From Marthasterias glacialis (Eukaryota; Echinodermata; Asteroidea; Forcipulatida; Asteriidae), in NCBI GenBank assembly GCA_911728455.2, contig OU452229.1:4767574-4831573 (forward strand): DNA of 64,000 nt, in the 5' to 3' direction. This document shows positions 54,066-63,935 of the stretch, one piece after another. How positions within the stretch are numbered: the first letter of the stretch is position 1; every line of letters starts with the position of its first letter. Under the pieces are notes generated by a model. That model had not been told where the DNA came from. It saw only the letters and a list, made by a program, of their open reading frames with translations, and searched no databases. A program made the position numbers and the translations under genes.

Positions 54066-56811
54066 CTGCAAAAGGTACAAAGAGTAACAATTATACCCTT
54101 ATTTCATGTTTCGGTAGTGAACACTGAAAATAAGATCAAGTTGAGGCTTCTGGTATATTTATAATTAAAGTTTCAAGTTTCCAATTGTGCATGTCGACTG
54201 CCCACATGCAAACCAGAAAGTTGAAATAAATGCAAATCTTCATTAAGTATTTGTGACAATTGCAAAGATTTCACAAACAAAACAACAACTGGGAAACTTT
54301 TAACTGGTGTATTCTTTGTATTCTAAATAAAGTACAGTATAGTTTACTTTTGCTATACACTGATGTGTGATCAGCACTCAACAGTCTGTGCTTTCCCGAG
54401 GTCCTCCAACTAAAAAACAAAATTAAAAGAACATCCTCAGGGCCTCGGTTTGGACTCTAACCCAGGACCTTCAGCATTTTAGAGCAGGGCCCAATTTCAT
54501 GGCACTACTAACCCCGGTATTCTGCCCTTACAGCCCGATAGAATCATGCGCTTTACAGGGCACCATAAGCGCAGAATTCCGCCGTGAAATTCGGCCTAGA
54601 TGTCTTAGCCAGACACCTGCTGGAAATCAAACAGCATTGAGTGACAGTGCATATTTTTTTAATCTAAAGCATTTCAAGGCATTTCTCTGCTGTTGACTTA
54701 CCAGGTGGTGGGTTACACCGGCAGACCTCGCAGCCGTTCTCATCTTCGGCGAATCCGTACGTGCAATACATCCTGCACTTCACAGGCTCACAAAGCTCTG
54801 GAATCGCAAAAGGGTCAAACAGTTTTTCAAATTAAGTGATCCGTTATACTTTATAAAATCTTCAATCTTTGGCACACAAACGGCTTAAATTCTAACAAAA
54901 TTTCCACTGAACGGGTCTTGTAGCCAACATATGTTACTAGACCGTAACAATTTGTACAAGACTAAATCATTATGTTCTCATAGCAAATTAGGTCTCAATT
55001 CTTTAACCAGTTGACACCGGACGTTTCCTTTGTCCTTTTGTTTCAAGAAGGGGATTACGTGGCATCGAGAAGCTTCCACCATTGTTAATTTAATTGTATT
55101 TCGGCTGAATGGAGGCAAGTCAGAGTGAGTCGGCAATCGAGCCATCGTTCCGTGTTCAGTGCCACTCCAATGCCGTAGGTAACGGCTGATGTTTTGTAAT
55201 TCACGCTACATGAACTTGACATTTTCTCGGTCAAGAAATGAAACGGACGATCCAACAAAGAGAATCTTTCTTGCGTTGGCATTGTCAAGTCAGGGTTTCT
55301 TTGTGCCAGCGGTACCCTCAAAGACAAAACATTCCGGCGATTCCGCCAAAAGAATCCCGCCAGGGGGACGGGACAAAAAAAAAAAAAAAAGAATCCCGGC
55401 AGCAACTGGTTAAAGAGCAGCGCGTAACGGTCTGATGAGTTGAATCTCATTGAAATGTTCTACTGGATCATTCACAAGTGAAGCCATAGAATCTAACAAA
55501 AAGGGTCGAGAACAAATCACACTCAGAGACCGTTAATGCATTTGAAAGTCGAGACGATCTTGCCTTAGATGCCTACCTCTGGCTGGCTTGTTACACTTGC
55601 ACACTTCGCAGCCATTCACCGTCTGAAAGCCGTAGCGGCAGATTTTTCTGCATCTGACTGGTTCACATTGTTCTGAAAAACACAGGAAGGAAAACTATGT
55701 CATGCAAACAAGCAAAAAGGGGTTCTCATAAAGAAAAAATATCCGTGTAACAATTACTCCTGCAGGGTAATGCATAATATTCTTGACAGTGTGAGAGTGC
55801 TTTCCAACTGGTTTTGGGGCTGCGGAACACGTGATTTTCTGTGTGTGATTCTGTACCAATAAATGCGCATTGGGGTTGTCTTTGTAAGTAAACAAACCGC
55901 CGCCATTGTTCTGACATACAACACCACACACAACTGTAGTAGCTTTTGTTTTGTTTCAATTTGTTCGTATTTCTGGTGGTGCAAATACCACAGCAGTGGT
56001 CCCTGTACAGTCGTGTAAAAGTGGTTCAACAGTGTTCCTGTCTTGCATTGTTCTTTGGACTCAAGTCACTGCTCAAAAGGCCATGAAAGGCCTGCTCCTC
56101 AAAAGGCCAACCGAACCACCGCTGCGATCGTGGCAAGAAAGTCACACCATGTGCTGTTGCTAGGCAGTTGCTAAGGTAAGTGGGGCTTAATAGTTTGGTC
56201 TGCAGAAGAGCAATAGAAGTGTCCGGCTTAATAATGATGTAAAGAGTGACATAGGAACATAGGATGGGTATTAACAACCTAACCAACTAACACCCAACGA
56301 GGGCGCCAGCCTATTTCAAATTCAAGAGTATGTCTGGTATACGGACTCAGTGGAAAGGGTCAGTGGATTAGGAAGATTTTGTTTTCACTCCAAGGGGCTC
56401 AGGTTTGGGAAGGAGGGATGGGGATAATCACTTACCAGGAGGGCCTCTGCAGCCACACGTTTCACACCCGTTATCATCGAAAGAGTGGCCGTAGCGACAC
56501 CCGGTGAGTGGACATCTTAGGGGAGGGCAGGCTATACAAAACAAATACATGAAAACCAATCAATCAATTCATGAAATAGGAAAGAAATGTTGTATGATTA
56601 CATTTTTTTAAATTGAGTTTCAACAAAATGTTTGTGGAAGAATTGCCGGACGAATCCATTACTCATTGGGGATCACTGTTACCTGTAACAGAGACACATT
56701 GTGTCACTGCTTTTTGACCTCATTAATATGTATAGGTTTTACATATTATCTTAAAGTAAGACTTGAAGCTTTTGCATGTTGAAGAATTTAAAGAAGTTAA
56801 CCAGTTTGTGG

Positions 56812-56842
<31 letters not shown>

Positions 56843-59800
56843 TGCAGTTCTTATGGAGTGTTTTAGCGTATTTCTGGGAGGATTAAGTTTAACCACCTTA
56901 AAATTTGTTATCTTGTTTTTATCTCAGAGGTTAATTAACTGGCAATACAGCGAACTAGATCGCTCGGCCCGGACACTCACTTGGTGATCCTTCGGCTGTA
57001 GCAACCTCACTAGTGGCAGATCCATCGGGTTGTTTGCACTCGCAAATCTCACATCCTCGCCCGTCAGTGGCCCAGCCGTGCTCACAACGCATGCGACACA
57101 ATACAGGGGCACAGCCTGATCGAAAACATAAGAGAGTACAAAGTGTGAAATTTGAATTATGGACAGAATCACAACAGAACACTTCCTGTAAACAGCCTTC
57201 AAGGTCCCGTGAAGTGGACATTTTTTTACAGTTCAAACTATAAAATATGCACTGTGTTTAAAGTATGCAAGTTTGTACAAAATATATAGGTTTATATCAA
57301 CAAAAACAAAAACTAAAATTAGGGGTGGAACTCGCAGTCCCTAAAAGGGGTCAAATTCGTGACCTAGACATAGGAACATACCCTCAGGCGATCGATGCAT
57401 GTGGATGTGATACAACATCCACCATTGTTCATTCATTGTATTTCGGCTGAATGGAGGTAAGTCAGAGTGAGTCGGCAATCGAGCACTCTGTGTTTAGTGC
57501 CAACTCCTGTGCCGTAGGTGACGGCCGATGTTTTGCAATTCACGCTGCGTGAATTTGACATTTTCTCGGTCGAGAAACAAAACGGACGATCCAACAGAGA
57601 GAATCTTTCTTCTCTTGGCATTGTCAAGACAGGGTTTCTTTGTGCCAGTGGTACCCCCAAAGAAAAAAGATTCCGGCAATTCCGCCAAAAGAATCCCGCC
57701 AGGGGGACGGGACAACAACTAAAAAGAATCCCGACGGCAACTGGTTAATTGTACATTAAAACAGTTTTGGCCTAATGGCCACATGTTTTAATTTGTCTTT
57801 TAAATATTAAATCAACCAGAATAATAGCTCTTACAATACATACCTTCCACACAGACATGGCCACAACTATTAGAGCAACACAGTTGACCGCCTTCACACT
57901 GGTTTGTATTTGTGTCACACTGCTCGACACAGAGACCACCAGCTGGTAATATCGGACAGACTGGTTCTGAAATAGAACAAAACATCAAAGAAACATCCTA
58001 AATTTACAGTGACATCACAGATTGTCCACAAAATCGGATTGCACATCGACATGCCCTGGGTTCATGAAGGGGAGAAAAAAAAAGAACTCCCTTCCATCAA
58101 AGTTAATCAAACACTCACATTGGGGAGATCCAGCCAAAAGATCCTAAAACCTAAACATTTTCATTTCAGAATTCCAAACATCACAGTTCTTGTTTCTTTT
58201 TTTAGATACGCCCTGGCTTCATAACGGAAAAGTAAAACAAAAATCTTTATACAAAAAAAAACAAATAAAAAAACTTCTACCAAGGCGATGAGGAGTGTCG
58301 TTGTCGAGTGGTCTAGTGCACTGGACTTTAGTTCTACTGTTGTCAGTTGACCATAGTGGGAGACTTTTGGACGGTCCCTTTTTCGCAGTTCTCACCAGCA
58401 GTACCCGTGCTCAGAACTATGTGCACAATACTGAGCATGTGCGCGCACGGTCGGAACTATAAAAAGGGACCGTTGTGTCTGCTGCTGCCAGCGTCTCAAA
58501 AGTTTCCCATTGCTTCGTCCTTCGGATGGAGCGTACAGCCTTAAATCCCATGCATTGTGTGATGCATGTAAAAGAACCGTTCACTTATCTTAAAGAAAAG
58601 GGGGTTTTGCCCAGGTGCGTCTGGGATGGTTGGCTGCAGTTTGTGCTGAATCATTTCGTACACCCTTACAAGGTGCTTTATATTAAGGGACCTAGTCAAA
58701 ATTAGTCCAGGACAACCAGTGGGTAAAAACGGTCCGGGACTAGTTTTTACCACCCGCTGCTGATTGACCTTGTTTGCAATTTGCATTATTGGAGAAACCA
58801 TGGGAGAAGTTAGCAGCGCCTGGCTTCCCTCCAAGAGATCAATTGTTAACAAATCGCAGTGACTGTGATCGTTATCTACTGGACAACATGTGGGAGGTAT
58901 CCACAAGGCTGATTTGCGGTTTCAAAGTCAGGTGTAACTACACCACACACCAATGACCTCCAAAACCTTCCAGTTCACTCCAAACCCAAACACTCCACAA
59001 GTTTGTGTATAATACAATTTAAATCAGCGGGAAGCACTGGAGAACTGCGTTCCATTCAGCAAGGAAAACAATTATGTCAACAATAGAAAAAGAATCCGAT
59101 GGAGATCCCCAAAAAAATTCCACATCGCAGGAAGTTATTCAGATCATCTGTTAAGGAATAGTTTTGATAAGATCCCTAATGGGTCTCATTATTCAAGAGC
59201 CCTTCCTATCCGTCATAAAAAAATCGATTCAAATTTTGAGATGCCCGTCGAGCATAGATAAAGCTCTATACAAGAAATGTGTGAAATTATTATTTTTATT
59301 ATTTGGTCTATTTATTTAAATATATTATTTATATATATTTTTATATTTATAAAACTAGTAGGGTTGATGGCCTTAGCTTTCGATCCAAACCAGACCTTCG
59401 TCAGAGGCAAAAACAAGCACAAACATAAAAACGGATCCATTTATAGAAAAACCTATTAAAATAGATGGAGAGTATCCAGAATAAGCGGGAAAAAGATAAC
59501 CAAACAAAGTTAATTAAATACAGACAAAGAGATTGTTGATGACCAATCAAAATACAGCATCCTGGACAATAGGATGTCCAGTGGTCGGTCAGTACAAAAA
59601 GGAGATTAGTGAACAAAGGAGGAAAGCTGCATGGTGGGTAATGGGGCTGACATGAAAGGACAGGATAATCTACTCAGATGAGGGAGGTGATTAAGGGTAA
59701 TCTCCCTAAATATAGCAGTAGAAGTGTAAACATTGAATAATAGAGAGGGGGCTATAATGAGAAGACTGTAATGATAATGTAAAAGCATGGAAATATAATA

Positions 59801-62800
59801 GTTATTTGCCAAAAGGAATTATTTAACACTTTTTTATATTTATATATATATATTATTTATTTGAACTTACGTATTGGGGGGTCAGCACACTGGCAAATGT
59901 CACATCCATTTTTTCCTTTGGCCCATCCATGTCTGCAGGCTAAGTAGCACAAGACTGGATGACAACCTGGGTACACAACCGAAAACAAGTCGTTCTTTTA
60001 CAAATTCGACAACATTAAGGCGGGTTGCAGTAACACCAAGGTTTACACACAGGAAGTCAAGATTAAAAACAGTTACAAATTACAGGGGGAAAAAAAGCAC
60101 AAATCAGGCTTCAAATATAAAGATGAACTTTCAAGATTTAATCCTTTCGTTACCGAATTGTTCTGACATAAACTACCGCTGGTGACTGCATAGTGTCTGC
60201 TGCCACCTAGGGTTCCGAGGTCCCCCATTTGAATATGATTCCTATTTGATTCGTACCGTCTCTACAGCTATGACCACATCCGTTTGAGCAACACATCTGA
60301 CCCCCATCACAATCGTTATCGGACTGGCATTCCTCTGCACAGATGCCACCGACGTCATCTGAACTTGAAGGACAAATCAGCGCTGGAGAGAACAATTAAG
60401 GTGTTATCAACTATAAAGTCAAAGTTTGGTACGAGGGCCTTGTCACACGAAGCATATTTTAGAAAACTAAAAACTGGATTTACTTGCTCATCAAATTGAT
60501 GAGAATAAGAGTGTTCAAATAACGCATAACTGGGGACTATAATGTAAGTATTTCTCAACATATAGAATGTTTAATTAAGACATCCCATAACATCTTCGCT
60601 TGTGTTTCGGTTGTCTTCACTTTTGAGCAAGTTCAACCAAGGACCATAGTTTACCATAGTTTGACTAAATCTGATTGAACCCACGCTAGTTGACGATGGT
60701 TGGTCTAGTCTAGTCGACTATTCGGAACCAGCCTATCGAGGTTGGTCGCATCGCTGGTTACCAATAGCCGTTTCATAAGCATAGTGCAGAGGGGACCAGT
60801 TATCAGTGATGAGTGATAACGTTGGTTTCGTCATTTTCTCATGGTCGGGTTGACAAGACATGACTAGAGTCGTTCGCACTTCAACTTCAGTGCGCATGCA
60901 CTACGTACGTCACTAACCAACCACTAGTTAACCATTGGTCCTTGACGGAACTTGCTCTTTAATGCCCTAACACTACTTTCGAGAAGTGTCTGATTCGGGC
61001 ATGGAGCGTCACATTTCGGTGCAAAGTTACGCAAAAACTAAACGCTGACATGTTATATTCTCAGAGATTTGTATTACGGTAACTTTGATCATAGCATGTC
61101 CTTTGTAACGAGAAGAAACGCAACGTCTTACACATGTCTGGAGACTCCAAAACGACAAAACTTAAACCAGAGACAGTTTTTTCTTTTTTTAAGTTCTCAG
61201 CAAGAGTTTGACAATATTTATTACCTGGACGCTTGCATTTACATATCTCACATCCTTGCCCATCAGTTTCCCAGCCATGCCGACAACGCATGCGACAAAG
61301 CACTGGAGGACACCCTGGGAAGACAAACAAATTATATTCATTTTTAAAATTGTTAGATAGCGATATCATTATTATTTTTCTCGAGTGAGATCCCAAGAAC
61401 AAAAGATATCCTTATGGTGTACAACCTTGAGACATTCTGTGGACTTTTGAGGTTTACAAATCAGTAGACCAAACAAGATTTTTATGGGTTAAAAATCTTG
61501 TTTTTCTTTGACCAGTTAATGCTGGATAACCTGTTTACAGGCCAATATTTTGCCTGCCAGAAATCGGGTGACTTTGTAATTTTTGTGTGAAATCGGAAGA
61601 CCTTGCAATGCTTCCATTCACCCAAACAAAGAGAACAGATGGTACTGGAAATAATGCTGAAAGTCTCCCTTTATGTGGGGTTATTGTGTAATCTCGATGC
61701 CAGGCCTCTGTCCTTTTGTTATAAGAGGTTTATGAGACATTGAGAGGCTGCCACCATTGTTTATCATTGTATTTCAGCTCAATGGAGGTAAGTCTGAGTA
61801 ATCCGAGATTCCAGCCTTGGTTCTGGCAGTGGAATCAATTATCGGCCATGTCTCACGTCCTGGATTTTGCGATTTATGCTGGATGTATCTGGTATTTTCT
61901 CGAATGAGAATCTTTGTTCTCTTGACTTTATATAGTCACGGTTTATTTGTGCCAGCGATATTCTCAAAATAAAGTGATTCCGGCAATTCCGAGAAATTAA
62001 TCCTTCTAAATGAAGCTTCTTTTTTTTTTTTAATTTGGAAAAATCAAGTTTAAATTCAAATGGAAATGGTTTTAAGAATCAGGAAAGCAATTGAAGTTCC
62101 TCCAAAAATAAAAAAAGAGGAAAGTGCCAGGCACAGCAAAATTTTTCACAAAAAAATTGGGAAATCAGCTGATCAGCAGAAAAAAGAAGCATGCCTGAAG
62201 AAAATCTATTATTAACTGACTGATCACGATGGAATGTCCATAGAGAGTATGTACTGCAGTTCATGGTGCCCTGGTGGTCATTTATTAGCAATTACAAGAA
62301 TGTGTTCATCGCTGTTTTCATATACTTTTCTCGGTTTTCATGAAATCTTCAGATCCACATTCCTCTCCTTCATGTTACCCACTTTGGCCTTTACTAAAAC
62401 TTCATCACAAATCCAACAGGTTGGTTTACCTGCTTTACACACATGACCACACCCATTAGAGCAACACAGCTGGCCGTCATCACACTGGCCATTGGTACTG
62501 CACTCCTCCACACAGATCCCACCGACGTGTTTTGGGACTACAGGACACACGGCTGAAACGCAACCAAGAGAGAAAACAAATCTGAGAAAAAGGAAAACAA
62601 ATCAGACGCCTGGCTTCGAACAGGTCAGATTTGAGTGATGTTTGAAGCTTTGCATGGTGTGGATAATAGGAAGTATTATAACACCCAATACTGAGATTCT
62701 GCCTTGTGATTGGTTTAGAGTGCATCACATGATATGTGTTTTTTTTACTAGAAAACTGAGCAGATGCAACGCTGAACTATACCCATAGCAACCAATGTAC

Positions 62801-63732
62801 TATACCCACAGCAACCAATGTACTATACCCACAGCAACCAATGTACTATACCCACAGTAACCAATGTACTATACCCATAGCAACCAGTGTACTATTCTCA
62901 AAGCAACCAATGTACTATACGCAACAATCAATGAACTATACCCATAGCAACCAGAGTACTATACTCAAAGCAACCAATGTACTATACTCAGCAATCAATG
63001 TACTTTACCCATAGCAACAAGTGTTACTATACCCATAGCAACGGTAGCTTCTTGGTACCTAGACGTCTATGTTAGTGTATCGTATAAGGTCTTATAAAAC
63101 AAAGATTGACTGATTTTAGTCGTGCTATGGTTAAAACTATGACTCCCTCAGTGACCCTGGACCATTCCATTTTGCATCGGCTTCACCTCGGCAAAAAAGA
63201 ATGCTTCGGGGATCACCTCGGGAGAGTCTTAGTTATAACAGGAACTTACCGGTACAATCATGTGTAAATCTCTTTTAGGAGGAGTGTTGGCTCTAAAAAG
63301 AGCCGTTGGTATGCTATCGACACTTCAAACAGTAAACTCAAGAGTATACTGTTTGAAATGTCGAGACCACACACCAGCTCTTTTCAGACTTCTCCCTTTA
63401 AGCGATTTCCATATTGTTGTACCTGCAAGTTTACTCGTAAAAGTTACTTCCTAGGTCAGATATAAATTACATCGAGCTGAAAAACTATCCACCCTGCAAT
63501 GTGAACTCCCAAAATGGGGCAACAAAGTTTTTATCAGGGGTGATGAAAATCAGGTGTGTTGGGTCAATAGGGTGGTGCTTGAAAGATTCAAAATATTTGT
63601 CTAAACTGACTAACAGGCCACCTTCAACTTTATTACCAAGTGGGGGGTCAGCACACTGGCATATGTCACATCCATCTTCACCCTTTGCCCAACCGTGTCT
63701 GCAGTGCAAATAACACAAGACCGGGCGACAAC
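53839..63732 (-). CDS. Secreted multi-domain antistasin/WAP/TIL protein, partial (11 exons)
   Basis: Probably an extracellular protease inhibitor or matrix protein. Eleven exons in order: antistasin-like (63732-63637), WAP (62552-62430), antistasin-like (61314-61225), WAP (60382-60257), antistasin-like (59966-59871), WAP (57966-57844), four antistasin-like (57115-56981, 56531-56436, 55672-55577, 54797-54702) and a TIL domain (54065-53839). Every exon enters in phase 1 and all but the last leave in phase 1, so each domain is a self-contained shuffling unit and the frame runs through without a stop. WAP and TIL domains and antistasin repeats are known serine-protease inhibitor folds; I did not match the whole order to a named gene. 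The 5' end, with any signal peptide, lies beyond base 64000; the donor at 53838 shows more exons to the left. Confidence 0.88.
54405..54486 (-). repeat. Possible tRNA-derived SINE 3' remnant
   Basis: On the minus strand, TGCTCTAAAATGCTGAAGGT then CCTGGGTTAGAGTCCAAACC resembles a tRNA 3' half with a B-box-like GGTTAGAGTCC. The 5' half is missing, cut by the adjacent MITE at 54487. Confidence 0.3.
54487..54596. mobile_element. MITE with GGGCCCA termini, 110 bp
   Basis: Left end GGGCCCAATTTCATGGCACT, right end GCCGTGAAATTCGGCC, with complementary TTCTGCCCTTAC.../...GCGCAGAATTCC inner arms. Lies in an intron of the antistasin/WAP gene. The short plus frame 54499-54696 overlaps it by chance. Confidence 0.7.
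54702..54797 (-). CDS. Antistasin-like domain exon (domain next to TIL)
   Basis: A 96-bp phase 1-1 exon between GATTCCAG and CACCTG/GTAAGT. LCEPVKCRMYCTYGFAEDEN then GCEVCRCNPPP: six cysteines in the antistasin spacing C-x4-C-x3-C...GC-x2-C-x-C. Too short to be seen as a plain open frame. Confidence 0.88.
55007..55409. mobile_element. piggyBac-like non-autonomous element, 403 bp, with TTAA duplication
   Basis: Exact TTAA on both sides (55003-55006 and 55410-55413), left end CCAGTTGACACCGGACG, right end CCCGGCAGCAACTGG. No transposase is encoded. Related copies: 29453-30035, 57411-57744 and 61512-62005. TTAA duplication with CC.../...GG ends is the hallmark of piggyBac-type transposition. Confidence 0.8.
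55577..55672 (-). CDS. Antistasin-like domain exon
   Basis: Acceptor TTTTTCAG, donor CCAGAG/GTAGGC, phase 1-1, 96 bp. QCEPVRCRKICRYGFQTVNG then CEVCKCNKPAR. Closest to the exon at 54702-54797 (CEPVxCRxxCxYGF), so those two are probably tandem duplicates. Confidence 0.88.
56436..56531 (-). CDS. Antistasin-like domain exon, variant spacing
   Basis: Acceptor TTTGTATAG, donor CTCCTG/GTAAGT, phase 1-1, 96 bp. CPPLRCPLTGCRYGHSFDDN then GCETCGCRGPP. The stretch between the second and third Cys is one residue longer (PLTG) than in the neighbours, so the loop differs. Confidence 0.85.
56981..57115 (-). CDS. Antistasin-like domain exon with linker (type B)
   Basis: Acceptor TTTTCGATCAG, donor ACCAA/GTGAGT, phase 1-1, 135 bp. 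CAPVLCRMRCEHGWATDGRG then CEICECKQPDG, followed by a Ser/Thr/Glu-rich linker (SATSEVATAEGSP) absent from the other exons. Strongly similar to 61225-61314. Confidence 0.9.
57411..57744. mobile_element. piggyBac-like element, 5'-truncated or diverged copy
   Basis: Matches 55070-55409 closely from CACCATTGTTCATTCATTGT to the end CCGACGGCAACTGG, which is followed by TTAA (57745-57748). The left terminus is not found. Confidence 0.7.
57844..57966 (-). CDS. WAP domain exon
   Basis: Acceptor CTATTTCAG, donor GTGGAAG/GTATGT, phase 1-1, 123 bp. PVCPILPAGGLCVEQCDTNT then NQCEGGQLCCSNSCGHVCVE: the WAP four-disulfide pattern with the paired CC and the CGHVC end. Confidence 0.9.
58295..58352 (+). repeat. 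Possible tRNA-derived SINE 5' remnant
   Basis: GTCGTTGTCGAGTGGTCTAG then TGCACTGGACTTTAG resembles a tRNA-Leu/Ser-type 5' half with an A box. It ends where the MITE at 58353 begins, so it was probably cut by that insertion or was always partial. Confidence 0.3.
58353..58512. mobile_element. MITE with (A)TGGGAGACTTTTG termini, 160 bp
   Basis: Left end AGTGGGAGACTTTTGGACGG, then GTCCCTTTTT; right end AAAAAGGGACCG then GCGTCTCAAAAGTTTCCCAT. The ends match 5490-5930 and the subterminal GTCTGCTGCTGCCAGCG resembles the 16637 type, while the interior (CTATGTGCACAATACTGAGC, ATGTGCGCGCAC) is its own. Confidence 0.7.
59871..59966 (-). CDS. Antistasin-like domain exon (type A)
   Basis: Acceptor TGTACCCAG, donor CAATAC/GTAAGT, phase 1-1, 96 bp. 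CHPVLCYLACRHGWAKGKNG then CDICQCADPPI. Nearly the same protein as exon 63637-63732. Confidence 0.9.
60257..60382 (-). CDS. WAP domain exon
   Basis: Acceptor CTCTCCAG, donor GAGACG/GTACGA, phase 1-1, 126 bp. LICPSSSDDVGGICAEECQS then DNDCDGGQMCCSNGCGHSCR. Eight cysteines in WAP order. The donor is weaker than the others. A half MITE arm (CTGCTGCCACCTAGGGTTCC) lies just downstream at 60197-60216. Confidence 0.9.
60625..60957. mobile_element. Inverted-repeat element, 333 bp, GAGCAAGTTC termini
   Basis: The left end GAGCAAGTTCAACCAAGGAC and the following CATAGTTTACCATAGTTTG are inverted at the right as CCACTAGTTAACCATTGGTC then CTTGACGGAACTTGCTC. Arms of about 40 bp with several mismatches. Intron of the antistasin/WAP gene; only copy seen here. 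Confidence 0.65.
61225..61314 (-). CDS. Antistasin-like domain exon (type B)
   Basis: Acceptor CTTCCCAG, donor GTCCAG/GTAATA, phase 1-1, 90 bp. CPPVLCRMRCRHGWETDGQG then CEICKCKRP. Partner of 56981-57115 but without the linker. Confidence 0.9.
61512..62005. mobile_element. piggyBac-like element, diverged copy
   Basis: Starts CCAGTTAATGCTGGATAACC after TTGA (TTAA-like) and carries the same series of blocks as the copy at 29453 (GCAATGCTTCCATTCACCCA, GTAATCTCGATGCCAGGCCT, TCAATGGAGGTAAGTCTGAG). The right end is decayed near ATTCCGGCAATTCCG. Confidence 0.6.
62430..62552 (-). CDS. WAP domain exon
   Basis: Acceptor GCGTTTCAG, donor AAGCAG/GTAAAC, phase 1-1, 123 bp. VCPVVPKHVGGICVEECSTN then GQCDDGQLCCSNGCGHVCKA. 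Closest to the WAP exon at 60257-60382 in the VGGIC-EEC part and to 57844-57966 in the GQLCCSN part. Confidence 0.9.
62777..63049. repeat. Minisatellite, 23-bp unit, about 12 copies
   Basis: Unit CTATACCCATAGCAACCAAT followed by GTA, with changes such as CACAGCAACC and CAAAGCAACC, and a shorter CAATCAATG variant. Lies in the intron between the first two domain exons of the antistasin/WAP gene. Degeneracy rises toward the right. Confidence 0.85.
63637..63732 (-). CDS. Antistasin-like domain exon (type A), most 5' in window
   Basis: Acceptor GTTGCCAG, donor CACTTG/GTAATA, phase 1-1, 96 bp. CRPVLCYLHCRHGWAKGEDG then CDICQCADPPL. Needs one base from an upstream exon beyond the window. Confidence 0.9.
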
Positions 63733-63867
63733 CTGGCAACATAAAAAAGAAGAGACGACTATTTGTTTGAGATGTGCTGAAATGTGCTTTGCAACGCTCC
63801 CCAAGGCACAATGTTAAAGTCACTTAATTCAGCGCCTAGGAACAATTCATTTCTGTATAATCATCAC

Positions 63868-63935
63868 TGTGATCGATCGATTGAGTGATTGATTGATTGG
63901 ACGATTGATTGATTGATTGATTGATTAATTGATTT
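63868..63935. repeat. GATT microsatellite
   Basis: Interrupted run of GATT/GATTGATTGATTGATT words in the most 5' visible intron of the antistasin/WAP gene. Confidence 0.85.

Noticed and set aside
62777..63049. CRISPR-like array
   Set aside because: Units are contiguous with no unique spacers and the genome is animal; a plain minisatellite.
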